NCBI GenBank assembly: GCA_021234155.1
Contig: JAJEKV010000024.1
Span: 17,321,030-17,385,029 of the forward strand
DNA: 64,000 bases
Direction: 5' to 3'
From: Isoetes taiwanensis
Lineage: Eukaryota; Streptophyta; Lycopodiopsida; Isoetales; Isoetaceae
Below are positions 23,688 through 35,369 of the stretch, one piece after another. The notes below the pieces were generated by a model, which worked only from the letters and a program-made list of their open reading frames with translations, made no database searches and was not told the DNA's origin. The translations under genes and the position numbers were made by a program. The stretch's first letter is position 1, and each line of letters starts with the position of its first letter.

Positions 23688-25097
23688 TCACAGTAATGGA
23701 GGGTAACAATCTTCATCACCATAAACCTTCTTCAATTCCTCATTCACAAGGGTGCACAACTGCAATTGTTTTCCAGAAAGTCTTTCAAGCATAACTTTTT
23801 TAATCTTTCTATCTGTCATAGGCCAGGGCATGCAATTGTGTGTGTTCTTCACCAGTAACTTCATTTTTTCCTCAGTCTTGGCCTGCAGTATTCCTTCTAT
23901 CTTTGGGGTGAGTACTGTTAGCACTTCATCACAGACGTCCATCTTGAATGCAGGTACTAGCAGAAGTTTCCAGGGGCTGCTAAGGTAAGACTTGTATAAT
24001 GAATCATCAAGAAGCAAAGTCTTACCTTTGAATCTTGGGTATGACTCATATATTTTCCCAAGTGGCTCCATCATGACTGGACAGCCAGGTTTGTCAGGGT
24101 GGGGAAAACTGGTCTTCACACATTGTTCCTGTCCCCATACAAATAGAAATCTGTCCCTCAAATCTGGACATAGTACTTACAGCACATCTTCCACATTAGA
24201 GAGGTGCATTGATGACCATATACCAACACAACCCAAGCGTATGTGTTCATTTGCACCAAAAGGTTTTACCAACACACCACTTAAATCCAAGACAATGAGT
24301 TTATCTTTTGCTGCCAAATCAATATTTAGTACGTTGGAACATCCTGAATACCTACACAACAGGAATTACTACATGAATAAATAGATGAAGATGAAAATGA
24401 AAAATGGGTTGAATGTGGAAACCTTTCTGTATCAACAACAGGATTCTCTGACCTAACAGAATCAACTGGTAATCCTACAGTGAATGCAACAAAAGAAAAT
24501 CAATAATATTCAATGTTTTAAGCAACACTAAGTTGTGGCCTTGGCCAGCACTTCCCACACTGACTTTCCAGGTTTTGTAAGGGCATCAATCACTTATTGA
24601 AGATCAGGCTCACCTGAAACTTGAGGGCCTGATTCTGCATTTTCTTCAGAAAACACTTTGATAGGTGTGGTGTCATGATTGAGACTGCTTCCTGCATCTT
24701 TCACAGTGCTGCTTCTTGTTCTCTTTCTTGTAGCCTGAACAACTTCTTTGCTATCCTCCAGCTTACCCCTCTTTGTTCTTCTGCCCTTTCCCTTTGACAA
24801 AAATTCACCCAAGTTGCCCTCATCCAATGGAATTACTCCCTCAACTTCCTTAAGTGCTTCAGTGTGTACACTCGGGTCTGTTGTTTTTTCCACAACTGAC
24901 GTTGTGTTTACAACTGGTACTGTGTTTACAATTTCTTCTATAGCTTCTTGGACAGCTTCTTGGACTGGTGGTGGTGGTTCTGCTGTTACATTCAAATCAA
25001 TCACAATTGACTGTACTCCTATAGGACTTTGCAGGTGTTGTGCATCTTCAAATGAAGCCAATGTCCTTCTTTGAACCCCAGTAGGGTGAGACCTCAA
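23688..25097 (-). pseudogene. FCP1/NIF-like (HAD superfamily) phosphatase-like gene captured in the transposon
   Basis: Minus-strand exons can be joined in phase: about 25097-24614 (acidic, basic-tailed N-terminal region, no domain), 24474-24423, then 24351 onward. The third exon has KDKLIVLDLSGVLV, matching the HAD motif I region of NLI-interacting-factor/FCP1-type domains, and VGIWSSM, matching the WSS block. After an in-frame TAA (24177-24179) the frame resumes with DRFLFVWGQEQC and LLLDDSLYKSYL, the other family blocks. The stretch between motif I and the WSS block is about 20 residues shorter than usual. The second Asp of motif I is Ser. No ATG is seen for the first exon. I infer a host gene fragment carried as transposon cargo, now not catalytic. 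Confidence 0.65.
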
Positions 25098-26160
25098 TTG
25101 CGTGACGGATTAACACATCCTTTTTGGTGTACTATTTGAAGCACCTCGCAAGATGGCCAAAACCTAGCTCGTCAAATACACCCTCCGCACCTTTCGGGGC
25201 AACCATGAATATATTGTCCTCTCAACAATGAACAACAAGCTATATGATACTCATGTTGGCAATTCGATTAGCTAAACTTAACACGTAAGCTTTTAGTGAA
25301 TTCCGGACCACATCTTTGCATATGTATAAAATGGATCTTGCACTAACAACTTATCTCATATAATAGTAGAGATGCTAAATGTTGCAGAGTATCCATTTTC
25401 AGCTTCCACAAATTGTTTATGTAGAAATGCGGTAGTCTCGTTCTTCTTCGAGAACTTTTAACTCCTCCTCAAGTTTGATTTTACATTTGACCGCTCATTA
25501 ACGGATGTAGGGTTCATTGCTCTTTGTACCTTGTTCCCGTGCCAAGTTTCCATCCGGACGATCTGCTCCAAATCTTTAATTTCGCCTCCAACTCACGGTT
25601 TGGATTAAGCTTGAACTCCTCGCCTTGTAGCCAAATCATTTGTGGCTTTGTCTTAAACCGTTCTCGACCTCTTCCAACATCATTTTCTCAGACTTGAGGC
25701 CTTTCTCATTGCCTTTCAACTCACTTCCCTCTTTGCTTCCAGTTCTTTGTGATAAGTAAAATTGATTTTTCAATCTCCCATGATCTTTGCATTCTCTAAG
25801 GTTTTATGTTTTCATCACATGCACCGATCTCATTTGATCCAATTTGCCACCTTTGGCTTTGCCTTCATTTCAGTTTTCCTAACATGTGCTACAACATCTG
25901 CCTCTGTTTTTACTTGTCTATTGTTGTGGTATCTTTGGCATTGCACAAAGAAATGCAGCCAGACTTACTTTGTGTTCCTCGGGTGCAACTATTGATCTAG
26001 TGCAATTTTACAAACGCAAAAAGCAAGGGCCGGGTTGCTTTCTTACTTCTTTGTTGTGACAATTCTTGTAGATTTTTCGGCAGAGTGTTTCCAACTTCTC
26101 TTGAAGATGCTCCTTTGCACAGTGCCATTTTATCTTTCCCTTGTTCAACTTCTTTGTCCA
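25098..26160. other. Transposon right-hand region with decayed coding-like remnants
   Basis: Minus-strand translation around 25430-25760 gives broken stretches rich in Glu, Lys and Leu that look like a decayed coiled-coil protein, with many stops. No family can be named. They may be upstream exons of the phosphatase-like gene or another captured fragment. Confidence 0.3.
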
Positions 26161-26165
26161 AACAA

Positions 26166-26330
26166 ATTCTTTTTTTTTTTTTTTTTTTTTTTTTTTGAGG
26201 CGTGAAACTGTATTATATTCGAATGATGAAACATTTATGTACATACAGTTGAGTATGGAACTACTACCACTTCTCTGATCCATGAATAGAAGTCCATACT
26301 CTGAGCCTAGTGTCTTAGAATCCCTCTCAA
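26166..26330 (-). mobile_element. Poly(A)-tailed retro-insert fragment
   Basis: A run of about 30 T residues (26168-26197) on the plus strand is a poly(A) tail of something transcribed on the minus strand, lying at about 26198-26330. The body is too short to classify as a SINE or a LINE 3' end. It is nested inside the DNA transposon. Confidence 0.45.
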
Positions 26331-26560
26331 CATCTTCTCAATCTCGATCCGTGACATTATTTTTCAACCAAGTTTCTTCCCCGTGGGGCTTTACTCCTGA
26401 ATTGCACAGACCTCTGATGCTGTGAAAATCATCCGCGCTCCATGCCTCCATCATCAACAGTCAAACACTGATCTGAGTTTTCGCGCGCAGGGAAAAAGGA
26501 GGGAGAAGGGTGTGACGGGCTTCGACGTCCGCGAGTTTCAGCAAACGATTCGCCAAAAGT

Positions 26561-26586
26561 TGTACCCCACTAGCGATTTTACACCC
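26561..26586 (-). repeat. Terminal inverted repeat, right
   Basis: Read on the minus strand it starts GGGTGTAAAATCG and mirrors the left terminus. It is followed on the plus strand by the second AAGG (26587-26590). Confidence 0.88.
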
Positions 26587-26590
26587 AAGG

Positions 26591-27880
26591 ATCAAGGTGT
26601 AGGCCAAGCAACCGAATACGCGAAGGTGACTCGCATCAGGGCAAGAACCAGTCCATAACTCATGAGGGGTTTTTTGAGTAATGGCATGCTGGGGAAGGAG
26701 TCTGTTGCAAAGATAGGCTGCTGTATGCACAGCCTTAGCCCAGAAGGTGATAGGCAAATTGGCTTGGGTAAGAAGACATCGAGCCATATCTTTGAGAGTG
26801 CGGTTTGCTCGCTCAGCTAGTCCATTCTGCTCAGAGTTGCCTGCAACAATTGTGCGATGCTCAATGCCCTGAGAGAGACAATATGCAGCAAAAGCTTTGG
26901 AACAGTACTCCCCACCATTGTCCGACATGAGGCAACGAACTTTCTGATCAAGTTGAGTGGAAACATAAGTGACAAAAGCCTGAAAGAGCGATAATACCTC
27001 TGATTTGGCCTTCCAGAAGTGGACAGTGATGTGACGAGAATAATCATCGATGAAGGTAACAAAATAGATAGAGCCAGCCAAAGATGGAGGGTGTGCTCCA
27101 GAGACATCAAAGTAAATGCGCTGCCCAATGTGGGAAGCTCGGTCATTAGATAAAGGAAACAGACTCTTGTGCATTTTGCCAAGTGAACAGATGGTACAAG
27201 GAGTAGAGAGCTGAAGATTTCCGGTAAGCCCTGTGATAGCTACAGCTTGCAAAGTGTGACGGATGCTTGGAAGAGCAGCATGGCCAAAACGTTGGTGCCA
27301 GATGCAGTCAAGGGAGGAAGCCTGAGTGTGCAAGGCCAAAGAACCAGAAGTGTGCAGCTTGTAAAGGTTGCCAAAACGCTGGCCAAGAGGCACAAGCTCA
27401 CTGAACTGAGGATGAGTAAGTGTGGCTTGAGTTGGCCCAAAGTGAAGGCTAAACCCCAGATCAGCAAGCTGCGCAATATAGAGCAAATTATGGTGGATGC
27501 CAGGAACATACCAGACATGTTTGATGGTGATTTTGCATCCATGAATGTGAAGGAGAATGTCTCCAGAAAAAAATGCCTGTAAGCGACCTCCATTGCTGGT
27601 GCAAATTTCTCTGGAGGAGTCAAGAGGCCGGATGGAGATAAAAGCAGCCTTGAGACCTGTCATATGATTCGAGGCAGCGGAATCCAACCACCAAATGGAT
27701 GGGTCACTGGGCTGGGAGAGGGTGGTCATGAAAGCGCCTTCAGGAACAGTGGTGCAATGAGCTTGAGCAGCTAGTTTGGCTTCCGCCTGTTCTGCTTTCA
27801 ATTTCCAGCATTTTTCTTTGGGATGACCACGCCATTTACAGTGATCACATCTGGGATGCTTGGATTCATTTGAGGAAGCA
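26591..27880 (-). pseudogene. Copia gag-end zinc knuckle, protease and integrase
   Basis: Minus-strand frame with, in order: a CCHC zinc knuckle (CDHCKWRGHPKEKC, about 27860-27820) ending the gag region; the aspartic protease motif WWLDSAASNHMTG; the GAG pre-integrase zinc-binding block (HQRFGHAALPS and CTICSLGKMH); and the integrase core with FVTFIDDYSRH, SDNGGEYCS and NSEQNGLAERANRTL. The D-D-E residues of the integrase are all visible. The frame runs on to the insertion point of the DNA transposon inside FGCLAYTL, where it is cut. The zinc knuckle is separated from the upstream gag frame by stops and a frameshift near 27870-27911. Confidence 0.92.
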
Positions 27881-28625
27881 GAATCGGCTGGTAGTTATCA
27901 TCACGCCGCTATGAGTGGCCATGTGAGTGGCCATGTCTAGAGAAGAGAGCTTGGGATTCTCCAGAGCCCATTTGTTGCATGCGGGCTTCTTCCTGCAGGA
28001 GACCAGCAGTGACCTTCCCCCATGTGAGAGTTCCAGGGTGATTCGAGAGAACCAACACAAGATGAGCATATGCAGGAGGAAGACTAGACAAGAGAGTAAG
28101 GCAATGCTCCTGCTCAGAGTAGGAGGAGCAGCGGCCACATAACTGGATAGGACTGGCATCATTGAGTTGATCCATGAGACCACGTAATTTTCCCATGTGT
28201 TGACTGAGGGATTGCCCTTCGATTAGTCTGGAGCTATAGAGCTTCTGCAGGAAAAGAACTTGGGCTGCAAGCGACTTGTCTTCACACATCTATGTTATTT
28301 TGGTCCAACACTCATGGGCAGAATCAGATATTTGCAGCCGATGGAGGATGGAGGCATGAATACTATAGATTAGGACTGCATGGGCTCTGGAGTCCCGAGC
28401 TTTCCATTTCTTAAGAGCCTCCCCTGCATCAGGGCGTGCTTCAGTCCCTTCGACTATATTCCAGAGATCTACTGACATGAGGTAAGTTCGAAGCTGATAC
28501 TTCCACATGTGAAAGCCATCTCCATTGAATCGAACCACACCATATTTCTCCAGGGCTTTAGAGGGCTCAAAACCTTTGGGAGAGGATGGGGCGCCAGTAA
28601 TGATCTCGTCAGCAGAAGGAGCCAT
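27881..28625 (-). pseudogene. Copia gag (capsid-like) region with an internal stop
   Basis: The frame opens with ATG at 28625 (MAPSADEI) and shows the usual copia gag start, FNGDGFHMWKYQLRTYL, then DSAHECWTKIT and LFLQKLYSSRLIEGQSL. A TAG at 28290-28292 splits the frame. The second half runs to 27909 and ends in a His/Ser-rich HGHSHGHS stretch. This domain forms the virus-like particle shell in active relatives. Two breaks show this copy is inactive. Confidence 0.88.
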
Positions 28626-28676
28626 GGGAATCCTTCAGAAAAAAAGAACCAAGTTGTTTTGTTTAGAGTACCCAGA

Positions 28677-28688
28677 GCTCTGATACCA
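28677..28688 (-). other. Copia primer-binding site
   Basis: On the minus strand this reads TGGTATCAGAGC, complementary to the 3' end of initiator tRNA-Met. It lies directly inside the 5' LTR with no spacer. Confidence 0.9.
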
Positions 28689-28921
28689 TGCTACAGTCGG
28701 ATCATACTCAGAACAAAACAGATTGAATCAACAAGGAACTGATTTGCATTGATCGGAAGTGAATACAAGAGAGGAATCAGAGATTCCTTAAATAACTCCA
28801 CACAACAGAATTAAAGCAACAAATGAAGGAACCGAATGCATCATAATCTCCGCCTGATTATAGGCACTGCCTGAGCTGGCAGTTGGTAGACATGCACGTG
28901 AGAAGGAATCCATCCTCAACA
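28689..28921 (-). repeat. Copia 5' LTR
   Basis: The 233-bp right-hand copy is followed by the GTGAA duplication at 28922-28926. On the minus strand it would carry the promoter. It differs from the 3' LTR at seven positions counted by eye. Confidence 0.92.
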
Positions 28922-28926
28922 GTGAA

Positions 28927-29459
28927 TTCTTGTGCCCTGGAAATGAATGCTATAAAATAGTCATAAAGATTAAATCTAGAATAAAAACTCATGTCTTGTG
29001 AATATGTGATGTGTTAAAGAAATGCAAATGGATTGAGTAAAAAATCAGAGAAAATAAAAGACGTTCTAATGCGCCGCTCTGTTGAACCTGCGTAGAAAAA
29101 TAAATCTAGCTTTTTGCTGTAAATCCATCATGGACGCTGCTCTGAACCTCATGTTCCGACCTGTTGTTCTGCTAGAAACCATAAATAAAGAACAAATTAG
29201 TAAGTCTTGCAGCCCAAAACCGTTTAGAGCAAAAATTCGATCTATGCTTGCTTGAATCGAGTCTCAGATCTGCCATAGCCGAGTTTTTGCCGGTTCCTTG
29301 CCAAGGTGGTTCAGGGATTTGAGCGGGAGCAATGGCAACGTCTGCTGCATGATTGTGACCTTGTGGAGGTCGAGGTGATCAATCCTTCACATGGTGCAAT
29401 GGATGGACAGGCAGCGGTAGAGCTTATGCCTGACATGATCGTGGCTATTATAATGTAAT
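28927..29459. other. Spacer, possibly with a decayed LINE endonuclease remnant
   Basis: No gene is recognised. The last 200 bases may include worn parts of the LINE 5' end, since an endonuclease-like LLDSAISDHNPQWF stretch starts near 29495. Confidence 0.4.
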
Positions 29460-32400
29460 AGCTGCTGATTTTATTCAGTTGCAGAGAACTAATTTGCTGG
29501 ATAGTGCAATCTCAGATCATAATCCACAATGGTTCTCCACCGGACGACCTCTATATGGCAAAGAGCAACAAAAACTTACTTCAAGCTCAATACTAAGCAT
29601 TTGAATGATAGTGACTTCATTGCAGGTTATAGGAATGCGTGGTCTCATGAATTCTCTCCTAGTGGTGGCATAGCTGGTGTTGTTGCTGCTCTCAGGGCTG
29701 TAAAGTCCTTTGCAAAACAGTGGGGTCATGCACAGGTGGTTTGGACTAAAGGCCAATTAACCGAGTTGTATCAGGAGTTACAGAGATGCTGTGCTCTTGC
29801 CCCTTCTTCTGGTATTAGAGAGAAAGCAATCTTGACGGAGATTAAAGCCATTGAGACGGCTCATGTGAATCAAGCCGGGATAAAGGCAGAACTGGAATGG
29901 TTTAGATCTGGTGATAGATGCTCTCATTTCTTTTTTCGGGCCGCTAAGAGAAGGCGTATGATGGCCTCTATTAACTCCCTTATCTTGCCTGATGGGTCAG
30001 AGTGTTCTGATCAGGTTCAATTGAAGCAGTATCTCCACGACCACTTTTCTTCATTTTTTTCCAGACATCAGTTGCCCTTTCAGGAGGATATGCAATCTGC
30101 AGTCTTGTTGAAGGTCCACCCCATTGCATCAACTGAGCAGCGTGCACACCTAGAATCAGACATCACCATCAATGACTTACATTCAGCTGCTTCTCTTTTA
30201 AAAAAGGACAAGTGCCCTGGCCTAGATGGTTTTCCAGTAGAATTTTTCCAGGAATATTGGGATTGATTGGGTTGCGATCTTTACGGTGCTTTCTGTGAGT
30301 TTCGTAGGTTCAGAAGTTAGATAAGATCCTCAATACTGGCTGCATTTCTCTTATTTCCAAGTGTAAAGAGCTAAAGACAATATCTGATTGGTGCCCTATT
30401 ACATTATTGTCTTTCGTGTATAAAATATTTGCGAAGGCCCTTGCAGAAAAAATGTGTGATGTCTTGGCTGTATCAATCTCTCCTACTCAATCTGGATTCT
30501 TGCTAAGAAGGATCATTTTAGACAATGTTGCTGCTGCTTATGAGGGTATGTATTGGGCCAGATTGAAAGGTATGTGTATAGTCTATCTTAAATTAGATTT
30601 TGCCAAGGCATATGACAGTGTGGATTGGGAATTTTTGGAAAAAAGCCTCTTAGCATTGGGCTTTGGTCAGCAATTCACCAGTGATGTTATGAAGCTCCAT
30701 GTCTCGGCACGGTCTACCGTGTTGTTTCAGGGGGAACCCTCCACTGTTTTTTCGGTTGGGCGGGGTGTTCGCCAAGGATGCCCATTAGCTCCACTTTTGT
30801 TCACAGTAGTAGCTGAGGTCCTCTCACAGTTATTTGCTAAGGCTGTGCAGGATGGGAGTCCAGGGGCTGAATATGGAGGACGGTTCACAAGAAATTTGTA
30901 ATCAGTATGATGATGATACGTTTCTCTTTCTTGTTGCTGATGCGGACAAACTTCAGAATGCAAAGCTTCTTCTTGATACTTTCTCTTTAGCATCTGGAGT
31001 TCTTGTTGGTTGGCCAAAGTGTTTTGCTTCATGGACGTTTGATGGGGTTGTGCCCTCTTGTGTTGCCGATTTTCCTTGGAAGGTGCTTCCTCATGGGAAG
31101 GCTACTAAGCTTCTTGGTATTCCTGTGGGCATTCATATTTCTACCTTCGATGCTTGGGATATTATCATAGAAGGGTTGCGAAAGCATTCGTTTTGGTGGA
31201 ATACTGCTACGCTCTCTCTGCCAGCGCGAATAATTGTTGCTAAGCATTGCTTTAAGTAATTCCCACATCTATATGGCCTCTGCCCTTCTGGCTTCCCAGT
31301 CAAAATTTCAGGTGATTGTTACCATTGTCCGTAATTTTATTTGGAGTGGGAACGAGAAGCATGCTGCGGTCAAGATTGCATGGTCCAAATGCACTAGGCC
31401 AAAATTTGCAGGTGGTTTGGGTATGACAGACTTCCATCTACAGAGTAAGATTCTGATTTCTAAGTTCATTTGGAGGATACTTAAGGATATGGTTGACTCA
31501 CCTGGAGTGCGGTTGGTGAAGCCGTCACTTGATCATTGTGTTCCTTTTGGGAAAGCTTCGTTAAAACCTCTTCTTCCTTGCAGTCTCTCTTATCAGCCAT
31601 GCCCTTTTCCTAATGCCTCCCCTTTTGTGAAAGGCTTGCTGGAGTCTTGGGAGATAGTACGGACCTTATTTCATATTGGTCTTGTTGCATGTCATCAGTT
31701 GAGTGCCCCTTGTTGGTGGATACCTGTGGAAAATAATCTCCCACTTTGTGCCTCAGTTCATCCGTTAACTCAACGGCGCTGGAGGTTAGCAGGGATCTTA
31801 ACTGTTGCAGCTTGGTATGATTCTGGCCAGTTAGCGACTTGGCAACTCTTTCAAACAAAATTCTTATTGTCTCGATGGGATAGACCTATTTGGCAAAAGG
31901 TTGCTAGTGCTCTGCCATTGGCTGCTCCAGAGACTATCAAAGGGTGCATGTGGGCCCACCAGAGTGTTCACGAGCATAGGCTTGTGAACTCTATGTATAG
32001 GTTGCTTATCAATGGTGATATCCTTCCGCCATCCACTAAATGGTCCCTTCAGCTCTCACCTCCAAGTTGGAGACGTATGTGGACTTGGGCTTGGGATAAA
32101 CTACTCCATCCTAAGGTGGTTGTGATTTGGTGACAAGTCAGCAAGTGCTTCTAGCTATTTATCCGGATACTTGGAATAAGGTGCGGAGTCAAGCATTTTA
32201 TTTGGCATCAGGATGGTTGCTGTGGTCCATCCGGAAGCGCAGAAGATTGTGTATCTTTCAGGGTTTGGATATTCCCCCCTGCACCTCCCAGGACGCACAA
32301 GTTAGAATCGCTAAGGCCTTCCATTGTTCTTCGCTTGCTTCTGCCAAGCGATAGTTGATATTTGAGTCCTATTTGAGTGTGTTGTCTTATGCATAGGCTG

Positions 32401-32512
32401 GTGGTTCTATTCAGTGGATCATGATTATCCTCTGATATTTTATTCCCACCTCTGCATTTGTATCTGGCTTTTGGCTTGATGTTTCAATAAAGTTTGTCGT
32501 TCTTCAAAAAAA
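29460..32512 (+). mobile_element. LINE (non-LTR retrotransposon), 5'-truncated and mutated
   Basis: The element starts within the C-terminal end of an apurinic-type endonuclease (LLDSAISDHNP) and continues through the linker (WFRSGDRCSHFFF, KDKCPGLDGFPVEFFQ). The RT follows: LKLDFAKAYDSVDWEFL (motif A), GVRQGCPLAPLLFTVV (motif B) and QYDDDTFLFL (motif C, with the usual YADD altered to YDDD). C-terminal parts run at 31234-32354. The frame is broken at least at about 29560, 30264, 30410, 30900 and 31260. It ends in AATAAAGTTTGTCG and a short A-rich tail at 32498-32510. The class is certain; the clade (probably L1-like, as in other plants) is inference. Confidence 0.9.
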
Positions 32513-32515
32513 TAA

Positions 32516-34290
32516 GTGTGCATGAATAAAGTTTCTTTAGTCCAGTGTTCTATTATTTTATCAAGGATTCTATGATTCTGTGTTGTTACAACAACCCAAA
32601 TATACATGAAGCGTATCAAGTAGTATCAGAGCCGAGGTTTGCGATTCTTTTGAAAACCATGGGCAATGGGATCACCAGTGAAATTTGGACTCTCTAATTT
32701 GTGAGAGGAATTAAAGAAGTCATAAACCATGGGACTAGGAATTTCCCAGAAGATCGTAAAGATCACTGTTCTTGTATGTGCTGCAAGAACTACTAGTAGT
32801 TCTTATTTTGCTAGAGCATGGCATCAGACTGAACAGGAGATTATCATTTTGGGGTTCAGAAGAATATATTTGGAGTAAAAGCCTTTATGCATAAAGGGAA
32901 ATCATATGGTTTCAATATTAGAGTGGTTAGTGGAATTGAGGTGGATTTGACGACTATTGCTGCAAGTGAAGCTAGAGCATCAGTAGCGGAGAAAACTCGG
33001 TGCTTTCGTGGAGAATGCTCGAAGTATATGGACAGACTTGTTGTGAATGAGTTCAGATTATTGGGGAAATTCTACAATCCTTTGGGGATTGTGGAATAAT
33101 AAGGGTGACTGTTGGGTTGTCTTGGAGACAAGTACCACCTGCTACACAACATTGAGCACTGCTTTGTCATTATAGCCAAACTACCCGCCATAACCTCTTG
33201 CCATCTCTAGAAGACTGTTTTGATCATCTGAGCCTATGTCATTTCTAACCTTTAAGTCTGAGTATGAGAACCGCAAAAGCATCTTGCTTGAGATTGTGGA
33301 GTTAGATCGTGGTGATCTGAGAGGCCGATTGTCCGTGGGTGTCATTCATATGAATATTTGACTTTGGAAGTCATTTATATTAACACTTGACCTTATTTGC
33401 AGGTTCGCTTAGTGATAAGCATTAGGGGGAACTTTACGGACAAGTTATCAAATATATCGATCCAAAAGTTTAGATTTGGAATCTCAAATTGTTTCCTATG
33501 GGACAAACCTATGGGTAAAGTTTGTAAGTTGAATTTCTTTATTTGGAATAAAGATTGGATACTTTTGTTGTGTGTACCCATGGTAGATGGTAATTACAAT
33601 TGCAACGTAATAGGCCTGAACATAGTGCACTAATTGTGAATGCCCTCTTGTTAGATCAGCAATTGTGTTGCAGCGTAATAGGCTTGAACAAGGGTGCATG
33701 ATGTATATTTTTGAAGCGCGGTAATTGTGGTTGCAACACAATAGGCCTGACAAAAATTGCATCCGTAATGCGGAGATACAATTGTTTTGCAGAGATTAAA
33801 AGAAAAGAAACGCGGAGTGCCAAAGAAATATGGTACTGTGGAAGTACAATAACATATATAATTGTTTCTTGAGTTCGTAGGTTTGAGAAACTTCCAGGTT
33901 CATGTTGATCATGGAATAACCACCTTGAGAAGGGATGGACAAAATTGGAGCGTACTTGGACGATCGCGGACGATCTTTTTGAGAAGGGATGGATTGATAT
34001 GGAGCAAGCTCGGGGGAGTGGTCCACGACGAATGGGTTATTGGAATATGACAAAAATTATGGCAAAAATTATATAAATGTTATTCCTAAGGTCACCTAAT
34101 AATATAAAGGGGCTGAGCTATAACATCAGAATCAAGGGAAACGTCTAACACAATTATAAGAACCATTGATATTTATGGAAGGGGTCGAGGCACTGGCATT
34201 GGGATGATTATTAGTTGAGGGAGCAGCCCATAGATAATATCCCATATGATAAGTCATGTCATCTAATTAAAGGCAAGGGACTATCTATAT
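32516..34290 (+). mobile_element. Second copy (B) of the non-autonomous LTR element
   Basis: Positions 32516-32618 match the R-U5 end of the 12651-13426 LTR; the rest of this 5' LTR is missing next to the LINE tail. A primer-binding site variant TAGTATCAGAGCC follows at 32621. The internal region (to 34018) is collinear with that of copy A, including its short frames. The 3' LTR begins TGGTCCACGACG at 34019 and loses similarity at about 34290, before its TATA box. Both copies lack the distal 3' LTR, so neither is complete. Confidence 0.72.
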
Positions 34291-35363
34291 ATAGTACTAA
34301 AGCCAAAATAAAATGATAGTTTGTGCGCGATCTTGTCCATTGATTTTGTTGTGTTTCACAACTTCCATTCTGAGCCGTTTAATAGTTAGTTATTATTTTA
34401 TCCTTTGTGGATACACGAGTTCATACGAGAAACAACCGTGAAAGAGGCTAAACCGGCAAAAGATTATTCAACCACGATTGTTGTTTCTCTTATGAATTCA
34501 TGTAGCCAGAGTTGTTCTAACTGTTGGATTTTTCGTTTTCTAAAATAGGCAATCCATCCATTTATGCGGCAGTTTATTTAGGTACGTGTTTTTCCTCTCC
34601 CTCGTCGTGCAACAATGCCATTTTTTATTCTTGGGCTAGATCCATCCATTTATCTGCATTCGTTTCGATTTTAGCAGGTGGGTATGATAAGGAAAAGAAA
34701 GCTACCCGCTGGTCTACTTTGGCCGCATATGAAAGAGCAAGAAGTTTATTTTTGTCCTGATAGCAATGCAAACTCCTTGCAAACTTGGTCAATATTTTTC
34801 TTTGCCCTCAATCGTGAGAGGCAAATCAAACTTTTTTTTTTCCACTTTTGAGCAGCAGGTATTTATTAGAAAGAGCAACTCAATTGGTACAACAAAGCAT
34901 TATGAATGGACTAAATATGAGATGGTTAGATATAAAGACTCATGTATCTGTATCATGCTTCATCAATTGTCAAGCATACCCAAGGTAGTCAACATAAGAT
35001 AAAGCATGTGGACTTCAAGGAATGAAAGTTCCTATGCTTTTAACAAAACCCGTTCCAGACCCCTTGTTTGCCAGGCGTTTCTTGAAGACCTGTTTCTGAA
35101 ATAAATTGCAGAGAATGGAAGAAATTTGCAAGCTGAGTGTCTTTTCCTTTCAACATAAAACCTTAAGAACTTATATTGCCTCCTCTGTCCACTGGAATTA
35201 ATGTAGAGCAATTAAAGTTGGTCTCAAATTTTTAGTTTTACTTTACATGAGTTGCATGGGATAAGGAAAATTAGTATTGTACTCTATAGCTGGATTACTT
35301 GGAAATTGATGCATCACCATAATGACCACAGATTAGCACCAGAAATTGATCTATTCAACATAG
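34291..35363. other. Non-coding stretch, nothing recognised
   Basis: AT-rich DNA with short frames only. A split imperfect inverted pair around GAGAAACAACCGTG and ACGATTGTTGTTTCTC (34427-34490) was seen but has no clear role. Confidence 0.4.
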
Positions 35364-35369
35364 ATGCAA

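Larger units (their letters stand above)
18653..26586 (+). mobile_element. 7.9-kb DNA transposon, Sola-like, inserted in the copia element
   Basis: The termini read GGGTGCAAAATCGGTACTGG at the left and, inverted, GGGTGTAAAATCGCTAGTGG at the right; 18 of the first 21 bases match. Both ends are flanked by AAGG. A 4-bp duplication combined with a D-D-D rather than D-D-E transposase is the description published for the Sola superfamily. It separates the element from hAT (8 bp), Mutator (9-11 bp), CACTA and Harbinger (3 bp). It carries a transposase relic (19028-21690, plus), a small acidic ORF (22260-22692, plus) and an FCP1/NIF-like gene (23688-25097, minus). The superfamily name is inference from features recalled, not from a search. 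Confidence 0.85.
16396..28921 (-). mobile_element. Complete Ty1/copia LTR retrotransposon, split by a DNA transposon
   Basis: Two 233-bp LTRs (16396-16628 and 28689-28921) start TGTTGAGG and end CTGTAGCA on the minus strand. By eye they differ at seven sites, about 97 percent identity. GTGAA flanks both outer ends as the target duplication. A perfect Met-tRNA primer-binding site lies directly against the 5' LTR (28677-28688). The coding order on the minus strand is gag, protease, integrase, RT, RNase H, which defines copia. Removing the 7.9-kb insert and one AAGG copy leaves an element of about 4.6 kb, normal for the family. At least two nonsense codons (28290-28292 and 17875-17877) and two frameshifts (near 27.9 kb and 17.81 kb) make it non-autonomous now. 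Confidence 0.93.
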
